DNA of 64,000 nt, taken from the NCBI RefSeq assembly GCF_000725345.1, contig NZ_CP008852.1:3898001-3962000 (forward strand), given 5' to 3'. The DNA is from Pelosinus sp. UFO1. GTDB taxonomy: Bacteria; Bacillota; Negativicutes; DSM-13327. The notes below the pieces were generated by a model. That model worked only from the letters and a program-made list of their open reading frames with translations. It was not told where the DNA came from and searched no databases. The position numbers were made by a program, and so were the translations under genes. Below are positions 27,035-35,862 of this stretch, one piece after another. Numbering within the stretch: position 1 is the first letter of the stretch; each line of letters begins with the position of its first letter.

Positions 27035-27170
27035 TTTTGAATATTATTTATAGAATTCAAAAATTTTAAGTATGTTGCCTCAATTTCAGGCTTATTGCAA
27101 TTTAAAGATTCCCGACCTGGACCAACTGGGTGACCAAGTAAGATGACTGCACGCTTGTTAACTATATTTA
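27035..27170 (-). pseudogene. remnant of a DapA-family aldolase gene (3' end)
   Basis: Encodes KRAVILLGHPVGPGRESLNC and NKPEIEATYLK, matching the C-terminus of the intact protein at 33764 (KRAANLLGYPVGPGREPSNC, NKPEIDAALLK). Only about the last 40 codons remain. Confidence 0.85.
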
Positions 27171-27204
27171 TATTTTCATCAATTGAATATTCGGTAAATT
27201 CCAC

Positions 27205-27420
27205 GTCACACTGATCTGGGCTTGAGTTACTTCACACTGTCAGCAACCACCAACGCTCCTCCTGTGCCCATGAGCATTCTATTTTCTCGTTTAACTGATC
27301 ATTACTAAACATCAGCTAACTGCCTTGCTATATTATGTTTAGTAATTGTACTGCTGTATCATTCGCATCTGTTATGCCTTCTGCAATAACCCCTGGTTCA
27401 TTATTTATATATCGCCTCCT
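27205..27420 (-). pseudogene. remnants of a DUF1537 acid-sugar kinase gene
   Basis: Two blocks match the intact kinase gene: 27206-27275 resembles 36350-36415 (SKVTQAQI region) and about 27330-27405 resembles the first 30 codons at 37060-37143. The centre is deleted and the start codon region is altered. Confidence 0.75.
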
Positions 27421-27448
27421 TTCCATTGCACCTTGCTAATACCTTATT

Positions 27449-27463
27449 GCAATTTCCGTGCCA
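27449..27463 (-). promoter_or_regulatory. sigma-54 promoter retained in the decayed cluster
   Basis: The minus strand reads TGGCAC GGAAA TTGC, a full -24/-12 element with correct 5-nt spacing. The intact cluster has TGGCAC GGAAT TTGC at the same relative place. It points towards the symporter gene. Confidence 0.8.
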
Positions 27464-27513
27464 GCGTGGTTTTGCTTGAAAACACTGCACGCATTTATAT
27501 TTAACAAAAAATA

Positions 27514-27551
27514 CGTTGCACATTGCAACGCATTCAATGCAATATGCAACG
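27514..27551. promoter_or_regulatory. paired palindromes (activator sites) in the decayed cluster
   Basis: CGTTGCACATTGCAACG (27514-27530) and AATGCAATATGCAACG (27536-27551) correspond to the two sites upstream of the intact kinase. They lie 50-100 bp upstream of the sigma-54 element. Confidence 0.75.
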
Positions 27552-27559
27552 TATTTTTA

Positions 27560-27645
27560 TTGTTTTGGCATTTAATTTTCGCCATATCGCAGTTCAATGA
27601 ACGCTAGGTCTTGCTACCGTCCGGCTATAATTATAATATTTCATA
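27560..27645 (-). pseudogene. remnant of the sigma-54 activator gene (Fis-type HTH end)
   Basis: The stretch matches the last 25-30 codons of the intact activator (37305-37385), including the region coding for [19 protein letters not shown], with substitutions. Nothing upstream of the HTH remains before the chemoreceptor gene. Confidence 0.75.
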
Positions 27646-27730
27646 GCCAGTCACACTAAAGCACAAATAAATCAAAAAACCAGTCAATTCAATACTTACC
27701 TTATTAAAAACCTTTCATCATTATTTACTG

Positions 27731-29692
27731 CTAAATCCGGAATTTGCTAACCGCATCTTGTAAATTCTGAGCCATTTGAGCAAGCGCTTGACTCGAAGAT
27801 GCGATTTCTTCCATAGAAGCAGCCTGTTCTTCTGTAGCTGCCGAAACATTCTGTACCTCTCCTGTTGCGCTCTTCGTTAATTGATCAACCTGCTGTACTG
27901 AAAACACAACTTGCTGACTGTCACTTGCCAAATGCCGAATAACTGCTGATATGTCCCCGACCTGAGCTGCTAAGTTTGTTATCATCTCAATAATTTTTTG
28001 AAAGCTCACGCCTACCTCATTTATAACTCCGGTACCAGTCTTAACCTCTCTCGTACCTTCTTGCATGGCTAATACAGCTTTGTCTGTTTCACTCTGAATT
28101 TCCCCAATCAGATGGGCAATTTTTTTTGCCGCTTCCTGAGATTGTTCCGCTAATTTGCGAACCTCTTCAGCAACGACTGCAAAACCGCGCCCCTGTTCAC
28201 CCGCCCTAGCCGCCTCAATAGCAGCATTCAGAGCCAAAAGATTAGTTTGACTTGCAATGCCGGAAATAGTATCAACAATTTGTCCTATTTCTTTTGACCG
28301 TTCACCCAGTTGCGCAACAACGATGGCTGAAGTACTAACCGTATGTTCAATATCCAACATTTGCTTAACAGCCCCTTGTACCGACCGACCGCCTTCCTGG
28401 GCTGTATTAACGGCCTTAATAGACTGCTCTGATACCCCATTAGCATTCTCTGCAGCCTGCTGGATACTTTTCGACATTTGTTCTATTACAGCGGTTACCT
28501 CAGTAAGTACATGATATTGTTGATCCGTTCCTTCTGCCACCTCAGTTATTGATGAAGCAACTTGATTAGCAGCCAATGCGGATTGTTCAGCACTGGACGT
28601 CAGTTCTTCTGATGCTGCTGCCAACTGATGCGCATTTCCCTGTACCTGACCGACTAGTCTTTTCAAATTAGTCACCATTGTAGAAAACGCAGTAGCCAAC
28701 AGACCAATTTCATCTTTTGAAGATATTTCGATTTTCTGAGTAAGATCACCCTGCGCAATCTGGCTCGCCAGTTTCTGCATCTTTAAGATTGGTTGCGAAA
28801 AACTTTTGGCAACAAAAAAAGCCATTATCCCCACTATTAACAATACCACTAAAGTTGCCAGCCCAATCATAACTAACAACGAATGAGTTTTCGCTGTTAT
28901 AACAGTATAAGGCACCTCCAAACATATTAACCAGCCTGTTCTATCATCATAAACATAAGTTACTACTTTTTTCCCTGCCTCTTTATCCTCTAAAATAGCA
29001 AATCCGTCTTTTTTTTCAGATAAACCTTCTTTTATAAAACCTACGTTATTCATGTCAACACGTTCTTTAACCAGATTTTGATCTGGATGAGCCAATATTT
29101 TACCTTCACTATCAATTACATATGCGATAGTACCGTTATTAGACAAATTTGTTACAAATTCACTAATCTTCGTAAGAGTAATTGATCCTTGCATAATTCC
29201 GACTACCCCACCTGTGTCGGCATCACGAACAGGCGTTACAAGGTTAATAACAAAACGATTCGAGTTTTTGCTAAAGACAACTCCTGATATTACTTCATCT
29301 TGCCCTTTGAGTGCCAACTGATAAAAAGGACGCTCCCAAATGTTAGCAACCGGAATATCGTCACCACGCACAACCTGATTTCCTTTTACATCATCAAGAG
29401 CAAACGAATTCTCAGGATACACCTTCTGAACCTGAACCAGAAATGTTTTGATCTTGGGTAAATCAAAGGACTTTACCGTAGGATTGGAAGCAATTGTTTT
29501 AAGTGCAATAAAAGATTTATCAAGGTATCCATTAATTTGCAAATTAACCTCAATTGCGAGTTCCTTGCATTGATTAATTGTTTCTTTCTCTAGTTCCGCA
29601 CTTAAATATCGTACTGAAATAACCGACAATAGTATGAGTGGTATAAAACTGATTAATATCATAATGAGCAATAATTTCTTTTTAACACTCAT
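27731..29692 (-). CDS. methyl-accepting chemotaxis protein with dCache sensor
   Basis: The start is ATG 29692 (AGGAGG 7 nt upstream); a longer frame reaches 29722. About 653 residues: an N-terminal helix ([20 protein letters not shown]), a periplasmic dCache_1 domain (about 35-275), a second helix ([20 protein letters not shown]), HAMP and the MA signalling domain with the hairpin tip [20 protein letters not shown] and [20 protein letters not shown]. The C-terminus lacks a CheR-binding pentapeptide. It lies right after the terminator of the acid-sugar cluster, so it may sense the substrate of that cluster. That link is inference. Confidence 0.95.
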   Translation of the reverse strand: MSVKKKLLLIMILISFIPLILLSVISVRYLSAELEKETINQCKELAIEVNLQINGYLDKSFIALKTIASNPTVKSFDLPKIKTFLVQVQKVYPENSFALDDVKGNQVVRGDDIPVANIWERPFYQLALKGQDEVISGVVFSKNSNRFVINLVTPVRDADTGGVVGIMQGSITLTKISEFVTNLSNNGTIAYVIDSEGKILAHPDQNLVKERVDMNNVGFIKEGLSEKKDGFAILEDKEAGKKVVTYVYDDRTGWLICLEVPYTVITAKTHSLLVMIGLATLVVLLIVGIMAFFVAKSFSQPILKMQKLASQIAQGDLTQKIEISSKDEIGLLATAFSTMVTNLKRLVGQVQGNAHQLAAASEELTSSAEQSALAANQVASSITEVAEGTDQQYHVLTEVTAVIEQMSKSIQQAAENANGVSEQSIKAVNTAQEGGRSVQGAVKQMLDIEHTVSTSAIVVAQLGERSKEIGQIVDTISGIASQTNLLALNAAIEAARAGEQGRGFAVVAEEVRKLAEQSQEAAKKIAHLIGEIQSETDKAVLAMQEGTREVKTGTGVINEVGVSFQKIIEMITNLAAQVGDISAVIRHLASDSQQVVFSVQQVDQLTKSATGEVQNVSAATEEQAASMEEIASSSQALAQMAQNLQDAVSKFRI

Positions 29693-29818
29693 TTTGGTTC
29701 CTCCTATCAAATTTGATAGCAAATCTCCTCAAGACTATTTAACTATTCTTTTATCCAGCAGTATTGTTCGATCACTTCAATATTTTTGGAATGCTACATA
29801 CCCTATGATAAATAAAAT

Positions 29819-29847
29819 GCATCAGGTGGAAATCAGCCACCTGATGC
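29819..29847 (-). terminator. terminator of the acid-sugar operon
   Basis: GCATCAGGTGG and CCACCTGATGC arms with a 7-nt loop, followed on the minus strand by ATTTTATTTATC. Confidence 0.8.
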
Positions 29848-29920
29848 ACAGGCTACGTCTACAAGATACGCCAAAGCATTTGCTATCTTACTCTAAATGC
29901 AATTGTCCCTACTTGTTTAT

Positions 29921-31198
29921 CTATTTAACCTCAATATGCTCTACCTTTCCTAGCAAGAATAAATAATTCAAAATACCAACAACCAAAAGTCCTGAAGAAA
30001 GCAGCAAAGCCATTGTAAATGACCCCGTAGCCTGCAAAATCGCACCGGTAACAATAGGACCTACTACTCCGCCCATGTTAGAAACCGAATTTTGGAGTCC
30101 GGCAACCACTGAGGTCATATTTTTAGGTGCAACATCGCCAGGAAGTGCCCACACCTGGGAAGCAGCCACCGTCGTGCCCGATTTTGCAATACATAAAAGC
30201 ACTATAGCTGTTACTGCCGACTCAGCGTAAGCCGCTAGACCTATGCAAGATGCCATAAAAAGACCGCCAACTAAGAAAACCTTTCGCGTAGCAGTTAAAG
30301 ACAGCCATCCTTTTGACTGTACCTTGTCCGATGCCCAGCCAGCGGCGACTTCAACAAACATTGAGATTAAGAGAGGTAACATGGCTGCAAACCCCATAGC
30401 CAACATTCCCATGCCTTTCTCCTTGATCAGATACGTCGGAAGCCATGTAATAAAGAAATAAGAAGTGTAATTAATCATAAAAAAACCGATGCACATCGCC
30501 CAAATATTTCTGTATTTTAAAAGTTCGTACCATTTCATTGGCTGCTCTTTATCAAGACCTTCTTTTTTCGACTGCCCATCACGAATGTGCTTTAACTCAG
30601 CAGCATTTACGCCTTTGTGCTCTTCGGGAATTTCCTTAAAGTACATGATCCAGATGATAGACCAGATAATTCCTGCCCCACCGATAATGACAAAAGTCAT
30701 TTTCCAGCCAAACAAGGCAATAAGCCAAACAATAAGTGGCATGGCAACCGCCCCGCCAAATTTGGAACCGCTGTCGAAAAGTCCGCCAACAGTTGCCCGC
30801 TCTTTATCAGGGAACCATTTGGAAGAAATCCCCGCATTACTTGGATACGCAGCAGCCTCGCCAATCCCAAGAGCCACACGAAATCCCAATATTGATTTAA
30901 ATCCTGTTCCGAGTCCAGTTAAAGCTGTGGCCACCGACCACCAGGCTACAGCAAAACCAAGTGTCTTTTTCTGTCCAATTTTATCAGCAAACCAGCCTGC
31001 AGGTACCTGAAGCAAGGCATAGGACCAAAAAAATCCTGACATGATAATACCCATCTGACTTGGTGTTATACTAAATTCCTTAGTAATATACGGAGCTGCA
31101 GCTGCAAGCACTGTACGGTCAATATAATTAATGGCAATTGCTGACCACATTAATGCTGCAACAACCCAGCGAACATTTGATTTTTTCTCTGTCAACAA
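29921..31198 (-). CDS. MFS transporter, anion:cation symporter (ACS) group
   Basis: 425 residues, 12 membrane helices. The start is a TTG at 31198 or 31195 after GGAGGG. The opening RWVVAALMWSAIAINYIDRT and the motif GWFADKIGQKKTLGFAVAWW mark the ACS family, which carries glucarate, galactonate, hexuronates and related sugar acids. It is the last gene of the catabolic operon and presumably imports its substrate by proton symport. Terminator follows. Confidence 0.93.
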   Translation of the reverse strand: MLTEKKSNVRWVVAALMWSAIAINYIDRTVLAAAAPYITKEFSITPSQMGIIMSGFFWSYALLQVPAGWFADKIGQKKTLGFAVAWWSVATALTGLGTGFKSILGFRVALGIGEAAAYPSNAGISSKWFPDKERATVGGLFDSGSKFGGAVAMPLIVWLIALFGWKMTFVIIGGAGIIWSIIWIMYFKEIPEEHKGVNAAELKHIRDGQSKKEGLDKEQPMKWYELLKYRNIWAMCIGFFMINYTSYFFITWLPTYLIKEKGMGMLAMGFAAMLPLLISMFVEVAAGWASDKVQSKGWLSLTATRKVFLVGGLFMASCIGLAAYAESAVTAIVLLCIAKSGTTVAASQVWALPGDVAPKNMTSVVAGLQNSVSNMGGVVGPIVTGAILQATGSFTMALLLSSGLLVVGILNYLFLLGKVEHIEVK

Positions 31199-31291
31199 GA
31201 TAATCCCTCCACTTTATGTATTGCTATTAAGCTTATTTTACTTTCAGATGTTTATAACTTCCCATTTGCCACAGGGAGGAATCAGACTGAA

Positions 31292-32452
31292 TCATAATAA
31301 TTTTTTGTAAATTGCCCGCATATCTTCTTTTGTTACCACTTTGGGATTGTTATCCAAAAGACGCGTTACCTTAGCTGCTGCCTCGATCAGATCGTCTAGG
31401 GCAGTTTCATTAATGCCCTTGGCCCGTAAATCGCAGGTGACATTCAAGTCTTTGATCAGGGAATATAGGTTATCAATCATTTTCTCTGCAGCTTGTCTAG
31501 TAGTACTGCCGGCAATTTCAAGCTCCATCGCAACAGCTATATCTTTAAATTTCTCTTCGCAAACGTCCAAGTTAAACCTCATCACATCTGGTAACAGAAT
31601 TGCATTGGATAAGCCATGTGGAATATGATATTTTCCACCCAATGGGTAGGACAAAGCATGTACGGCAGTGGTACTAGAGGTTGCAATCGAAATGCCACCA
31701 AACATCGCTCCTAAAAGCATATCTTCACGGGCTGCTAAATTATGTCCATCATTATATGCTGTGCGAATACTACGAGATATCAAAGTAATTGCTTTTAATG
31801 CAAAAGTGTCACTGAAGGGATTCGCTTTTTTAGAAATGTAACACTCGATTGCATGGCATAATGCATCCATACCTGTATTGGCAGTAATATGCTTCGGTAA
31901 ATTAATTGTCATGGTTGGATCTAAAATAACACAATCTGGTACCATCTTTTCACTAACAATACCGACTTTTAATTCTTCTTCCGGTATTAAAACAATGGCA
32001 TTTGGCGTTGCTTCAGAACCAGTACCTGCTGTAGTTGGAATCATAAGTGTTGGTACACCACGACGTTTTATTTGTGCTTTTCCTTTTACCAATTCACGTA
32101 AGTTTACATTGTTAGTAAGCAGCAAAGAAACTATTTTTGCTGTATCCATCGAACTACCGCCACCAATGCCAATGATCATTTGGCATTCAAACTCTTTTGC
32201 AGCTTTAAATATTTCATTTACTTGATCAACTGTGGGTTCAGGCGGTGTGTTATTAATGATATGAACATGAATGCCTGCTTCTTCAAGTAGTTTTTTGGGG
32301 TTGTCTACTAAACCAGAATTCCAAACACCTTGATCAGTAATAATGACCACATTTTTAGCTTCATAATCAACAACAATATCTTTTATTTGTTCAATACAAC
32401 CAGCTCCGGCTACGATTTTACCAATATTTAATAACGAATATACTTTACTCAT
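31292..32452 (-). CDS. iron-containing alcohol dehydrogenase
   Basis: 386 residues of the Fe-ADH family. The NAD-binding motif GGGSSMDTAK is near residue 97, PTTAGTGSEAT near 140, and the metal site is formed by Asp and His in NTGMDALCHAIECYI plus the histidines in VHALSYPLGGKYHIPHGLS. Family members reduce aldehydes or oxidise short alcohols (lactaldehyde reductase, 1,3-propanediol or 4-hydroxybutyrate dehydrogenases). In this operon it could reduce an aldehyde released by the DapA-family aldolase. A degraded paralogue lies at 26815-27000. Confidence 0.92.
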   Translation of the reverse strand: MSKVYSLLNIGKIVAGAGCIEQIKDIVVDYEAKNVVIITDQGVWNSGLVDNPKKLLEEAGIHVHIINNTPPEPTVDQVNEIFKAAKEFECQMIIGIGGGSSMDTAKIVSLLLTNNVNLRELVKGKAQIKRRGVPTLMIPTTAGTGSEATPNAIVLIPEEELKVGIVSEKMVPDCVILDPTMTINLPKHITANTGMDALCHAIECYISKKANPFSDTFALKAITLISRSIRTAYNDGHNLAAREDMLLGAMFGGISIATSSTTAVHALSYPLGGKYHIPHGLSNAILLPDVMRFNLDVCEEKFKDIAVAMELEIAGSTTRQAAEKMIDNLYSLIKDLNVTCDLRAKGINETALDDLIEAAAKVTRLLDNNPKVVTKEDMRAIYKKLL

Positions 32453-32648
32453 AATAATTCTCCCACCATTTCATTTAGGTACTTATTTATACAATTATCC
32501 CTTGCGCTACTTATTTTTACCGCAGTTTCTCCTACTTGAGTTTCTATTTAGCATAAAATCGGTTTTCCCATTATTGCATCGAATATTTCAAAATAACTAA
32601 ACTATTGCAAGTTTCAGTTATTTTTGAATAACTCTATTCCGATAAAAA

Positions 32649-33626
32649 TTATTTATTCCAACGCGGGTGCTCATAAGCTTTAGGATTGCAAACATTTTTC
32701 CACCGTTCACCATTCATAACTGCAATCACACCTTCGGCGGCCATGGTTGCAACACCTGAAGCAGCTTCTTTCGTTTGCCCTGCCATATGTGGAGATACAA
32801 TAATATTGTCATACTTAAACAATGGTTCATCAGCAGTCACTGGTTCATTACTAAATACATCTGTAGCTGCAGAATGTAGTTGATTGTTTTCCAATGCTTT
32901 TGCCAAGGCAACTTCATCAATAATATGACCGCGCGAACAATTAATTAGAATGGCACTTTTCTTCATCAACCTCAATTCAGTTTCACCGATCAGGTTTTTA
33001 GTTTTAGGTGTTAATGGTACATGCAAAGAGACCACATCAGCTATTGCCAAAACAGCAGTAAGTTCGGTTTCATATTGATATCCTTGCTCTGTAATGACTT
33101 CCGGTTTAACAAAAGGATCATATACAACAACTTTCATTCCAACACCAACTGCCATCTGGGCAAGAATACTGCCAATATGACCATAACCAACTAAACCTAA
33201 TGTTTTTCCATATATTTCGAAGGCTTTATAACTGCTTCTTATATTAAAATTGCCTTTACGAAGTTCCTTATCACTATGCACCATATCTTTTGCCGCAGCA
33301 AACATAAAAGCAAAGGCATGTTCTGCTACTGATCGAGTATTAGCGCCAGGAGCAACAACCACAGGAATACCAAGTTCAGTTGCGGCGTCCACATCCACAT
33401 CATCAACACCAACACCAGGTCGTCCAATAACTTTCAATTTTTTTGCAGCAAGCATTGTTTTTCTGTCAATGGAACCAATGCGAATAATAAGACCTTCAGC
33501 ATCAAGTAATTCAGGCAGCATTGCTTCTGGATCACCATTATTGGTGATCGCAACCTTTACATTTGCTTTTTCTAGCACAGCCATTCCATCATCATGTAAT
33601 CGATGTGAGATAACAACTTTTTTCAT
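32649..33626 (-). CDS. D-isomer-specific 2-hydroxyacid dehydrogenase
   Basis: 325 residues, SerA/PdxB-like. The Rossmann motif is GLVGYGHIGSILAQMA. Catalytic blocks are LHVPLTPKTKNLIGE, NCSRGHIIDEVALAKALE (Arg) and IVSPHMAGQTKEA (His). No ACT domain is present, so it is not a full-length regulated phosphoglycerate dehydrogenase. In the operon it likely oxidises or reduces a 2-hydroxy sugar acid or glycerate. It lies between the alcohol dehydrogenase and the aldolase. Confidence 0.92.
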   Translation of the reverse strand: MKKVVISHRLHDDGMAVLEKANVKVAITNNGDPEAMLPELLDAEGLIIRIGSIDRKTMLAAKKLKVIGRPGVGVDDVDVDAATELGIPVVVAPGANTRSVAEHAFAFMFAAAKDMVHSDKELRKGNFNIRSSYKAFEIYGKTLGLVGYGHIGSILAQMAVGVGMKVVVYDPFVKPEVITEQGYQYETELTAVLAIADVVSLHVPLTPKTKNLIGETELRLMKKSAILINCSRGHIIDEVALAKALENNQLHSAATDVFSNEPVTADEPLFKYDNIIVSPHMAGQTKEAASGVATMAAEGVIAVMNGERWKNVCNPKAYEHPRWNK

Positions 33627-33763
33627 TTTTAACGCCCCTTATTAGAAACTCGTTAATTTAGAGCTATAACATAGAGTCAATACTGCTTTCCAACATCTGG
33701 ACAGCCATTAACTCTATGTTTACTCTTCTATTTTAAAACTCTGGGTAGTATTAATTTTAAATA

Positions 33764-34639
33764 TTACTTATACAATTCAAAAACTTTAAGTAATGCTGCA
33801 TCAATTTCAGGCTTATTGCAATTTGAAGGTTCGCGACCTGGACCAACTGGGTAACCAAGTAAATTGGCTGCACGTTTAACAACTGAATTTGGATTGCCCA
33901 TTTGCATCACATTACGAAATGGTCTGATTTTCTTTTGGGCTTCATTTGCCTCTTCAAATTTACCTTGTGACCATAATTCATAGATACTTACCATTAATTC
34001 AGGAAATACATTGGAACAACCAGAAATTGCCCCAGTACCGCCTGCCATTAATGTCCATAAGATCAACGAATCACTGCCAGCTAATACGCTTAAACGTGGA
34101 TCGGTATTTTCGATGTATTTTAATGTATTGTCAAAATTACCACTGCTGTCTTTAATACCAATGATATTTTCGTATTTTGCCAATTTTTTCACTGTTGTAT
34201 AGTCAATGTTATTGCCTGTTCTTGCTGGGATGTTATACAGCAAGATGGGTAAATCAACGGCTTCTGCTACACTGCTAAAATGACGATATAGGTCATCTTG
34301 TGAAATACCAGAAAAATATGGTGATATGACTGATAATACATCTACACCTAAATTCTTAGCAATTTTCGATAGCTCAATTGTTTCTTGTGTTGTTATACAA
34401 CCAGTACCAGCATATACAGGCACTCGGCCTTTTACTTCACCAACAGTAACCTTAATGATTTCAATCTTTTCTTCTTGTGAAAATGCGTAAAATTCACCAT
34501 TTGTCCCTAAAGCAAAAATACCACTAATTCCTGCGTTGATTAAACGATTAATCTGACTGCGCATTTCCTTTTCATTGAATTTCTCCTCTGCTGTTAATGG
34601 AGTAAGAATTGGAGCAATAATACCTTGTGGTTTAAACAT
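33764..34639 (-). CDS. DapA-family aldolase/dehydratase
   Basis: The start is taken at ATG 34639 (AAAGGATG about 8 nt upstream); the frame opens at 34648. About 291 residues of the N-acetylneuraminate lyase/dihydrodipicolinate synthase superfamily. The Schiff-base lysine is in IIGIKDSSGN, the tyrosine in LLYNIPARTGN, and TNGEFYAFS forms the carboxylate-binding loop. The arginine after IPA matches DHDPS more than NanA. In a catabolic operon far from lysine genes it more likely cleaves or dehydrates a 2-keto-3-deoxy sugar acid, making pyruvate plus an aldehyde. Confidence 0.9.
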   Translation of the reverse strand: MFKPQGIIAPILTPLTAEEKFNEKEMRSQINRLINAGISGIFALGTNGEFYAFSQEEKIEIIKVTVGEVKGRVPVYAGTGCITTQETIELSKIAKNLGVDVLSVISPYFSGISQDDLYRHFSSVAEAVDLPILLYNIPARTGNNIDYTTVKKLAKYENIIGIKDSSGNFDNTLKYIENTDPRLSVLAGSDSLILWTLMAGGTGAISGCSNVFPELMVSIYELWSQGKFEEANEAQKKIRPFRNVMQMGNPNSVVKRAANLLGYPVGPGREPSNCNKPEIDAALLKVFELYK

Positions 34640-34683
34640 ACTAATCATCCTTTCAATTATCCATTTATAGAAATAATGTATTT

Positions 34684-35685
34684 TTAAAGATTGGCAAATT
34701 TCACTTTTGCCATCTTAGCACCAAGTAATAATGATTCTGTCATACTTTTGCTGTCTGCAATACCCTTTCCAGCAATATTAAATGCTGTACCATGATCAAC
34801 GGAAGTTCGAATGCAAGGCAAGCCCACTGTGACATTAACGCCTGTTTCAAATCCTAATACTTTGATTGGAATATGCCCTTGATCATGATACATAACCACT
34901 ACAATATCAAATTCTTTTTTAACGGCTGCTTGATAAAATACGGTATCTGGTGGAACTGGTCCGGTAACGTTCATTCCCATTGCTTTTGCTTCATTAATCG
35001 CTGGTGTAATTTCTAATTCATCTTCAGTACCAAACAAACCATGTTCACCTGAATGTGGATTAAGTCCAGCTACAGCAATTCGTGGCTCTTCAATTCCCAT
35101 CATTTTTAGCGTATCATCCGCTAAGCGAATTACACGAAGTACCCGATCTTTTTTGACAAGATCACAAGCTTGTCTCAGTGGCACATGAGTTGTTACATGT
35201 ATGACTTTAAGGGCGCCACTAACTAGCATCATGGAATAATCTTTTTGTCCAGATAAAGCACCAAGTATCTCCGTATGTCCTGGATAATGATTACCCCCAA
35301 GATTTAAAGCTTCTTTATTCAAAGGAGCAGTAACAATTGCATGGATTTCCTTCTTTAACGCATAGTCAACCGCTTTTTCAATATACTCGTACGCTGCTTT
35401 ACCAGCTCTCCCATCTACTTGTGCAAAAGGCAAATCTAGAGGTAAATTATCTAAATCAATAATATCAATCGTTCCATAGTTTTTACCCGCTTGACTTGGA
35501 TCTTGGACAGCCTGACATTTTAAATCAGCACCAATAATCCCGATGGCACGTTCCATTATTTTTTTATCGCCAAAAACTACAGGCCTTGCAACGTCATATA
35601 TGTTTTTCTCTGCTAATGCTTTGACAATAATCTCTGGACCAATTCCCGCTGCATCGCCCATTGTAATTCCCAATATCGGTTTCAT
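34684..35685 (-). CDS. PdxA-family dehydrogenase, probably PdxA2 (acid-sugar phosphate)
   Basis: 333 residues. It shows ITMGDAAGIGPEI at the start, the divalent-metal histidines in NHYPGHTEILGAL, PHSGEHGLFG and VMYHDQGHIPIKVLGFETGV, and the C-terminal DHGTAFNIAGKGIAD. The family oxidatively decarboxylates 4-hydroxythreonine-4-phosphate. PdxA2 members next to DUF1537 kinases convert D-threonate or erythronate 4-phosphate to dihydroxyacetone phosphate and CO2. The adjacent kinase makes the PdxA2 role more likely than vitamin B6 synthesis. A 102-bp repeat separates the two genes. Confidence 0.9.
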   Translation of the reverse strand: MKPILGITMGDAAGIGPEIIVKALAEKNIYDVARPVVFGDKKIMERAIGIIGADLKCQAVQDPSQAGKNYGTIDIIDLDNLPLDLPFAQVDGRAGKAAYEYIEKAVDYALKKEIHAIVTAPLNKEALNLGGNHYPGHTEILGALSGQKDYSMMLVSGALKVIHVTTHVPLRQACDLVKKDRVLRVIRLADDTLKMMGIEEPRIAVAGLNPHSGEHGLFGTEDELEITPAINEAKAMGMNVTGPVPPDTVFYQAAVKKEFDIVVVMYHDQGHIPIKVLGFETGVNVTVGLPCIRTSVDHGTAFNIAGKGIADSKSMTESLLLGAKMAKVKFANL

Positions 35686-35760
35686 TCGTAATTCCTCCTT
35701 ATCTTGTTTATTGAATTAAAGACACAACTCTCTTGCATCATTTAAATCTAAGTTTATTTT

Positions 35761-35862
35761 TTTACTGAATCAGAAAATATAACACTTTCTTGATTCCAAG
35801 TAAGAACGACTAAGGCTTCTGCCTGCGTCTGAGGACTTGGCACAAGTCAAGTCTTTTCTTAT
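35761..35862 (-). repeat. 102-bp dispersed repeat, family 3, copy 2, inside an operon
   Basis: Reverse complement of 19441-19542 with a few substitutions. It fills most of the kinase-PdxA spacer and abuts the kinase stop codon. Its hairpins would lie in the operon mRNA. Confidence 0.88.

Noticed and set aside
26808-27204. Two open frames of 67 and 111 residues
   Set aside because: They are not genes: they overlap and each covers only a fragment of the alcohol dehydrogenase or aldolase, with chance starts.
30489-31010. 173-residue plus-strand frame opposite the MFS gene
   Set aside because: Antisense shadow of a well-supported transporter, proline- and serine-rich by chance.
33764-34639. Calling the aldolase NanA to complete a sialate pathway with the sialidase-like protein
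   Set aside because: The active-site stretch YNIPARTG fits the DHDPS-like type and the gene belongs to the other operon.
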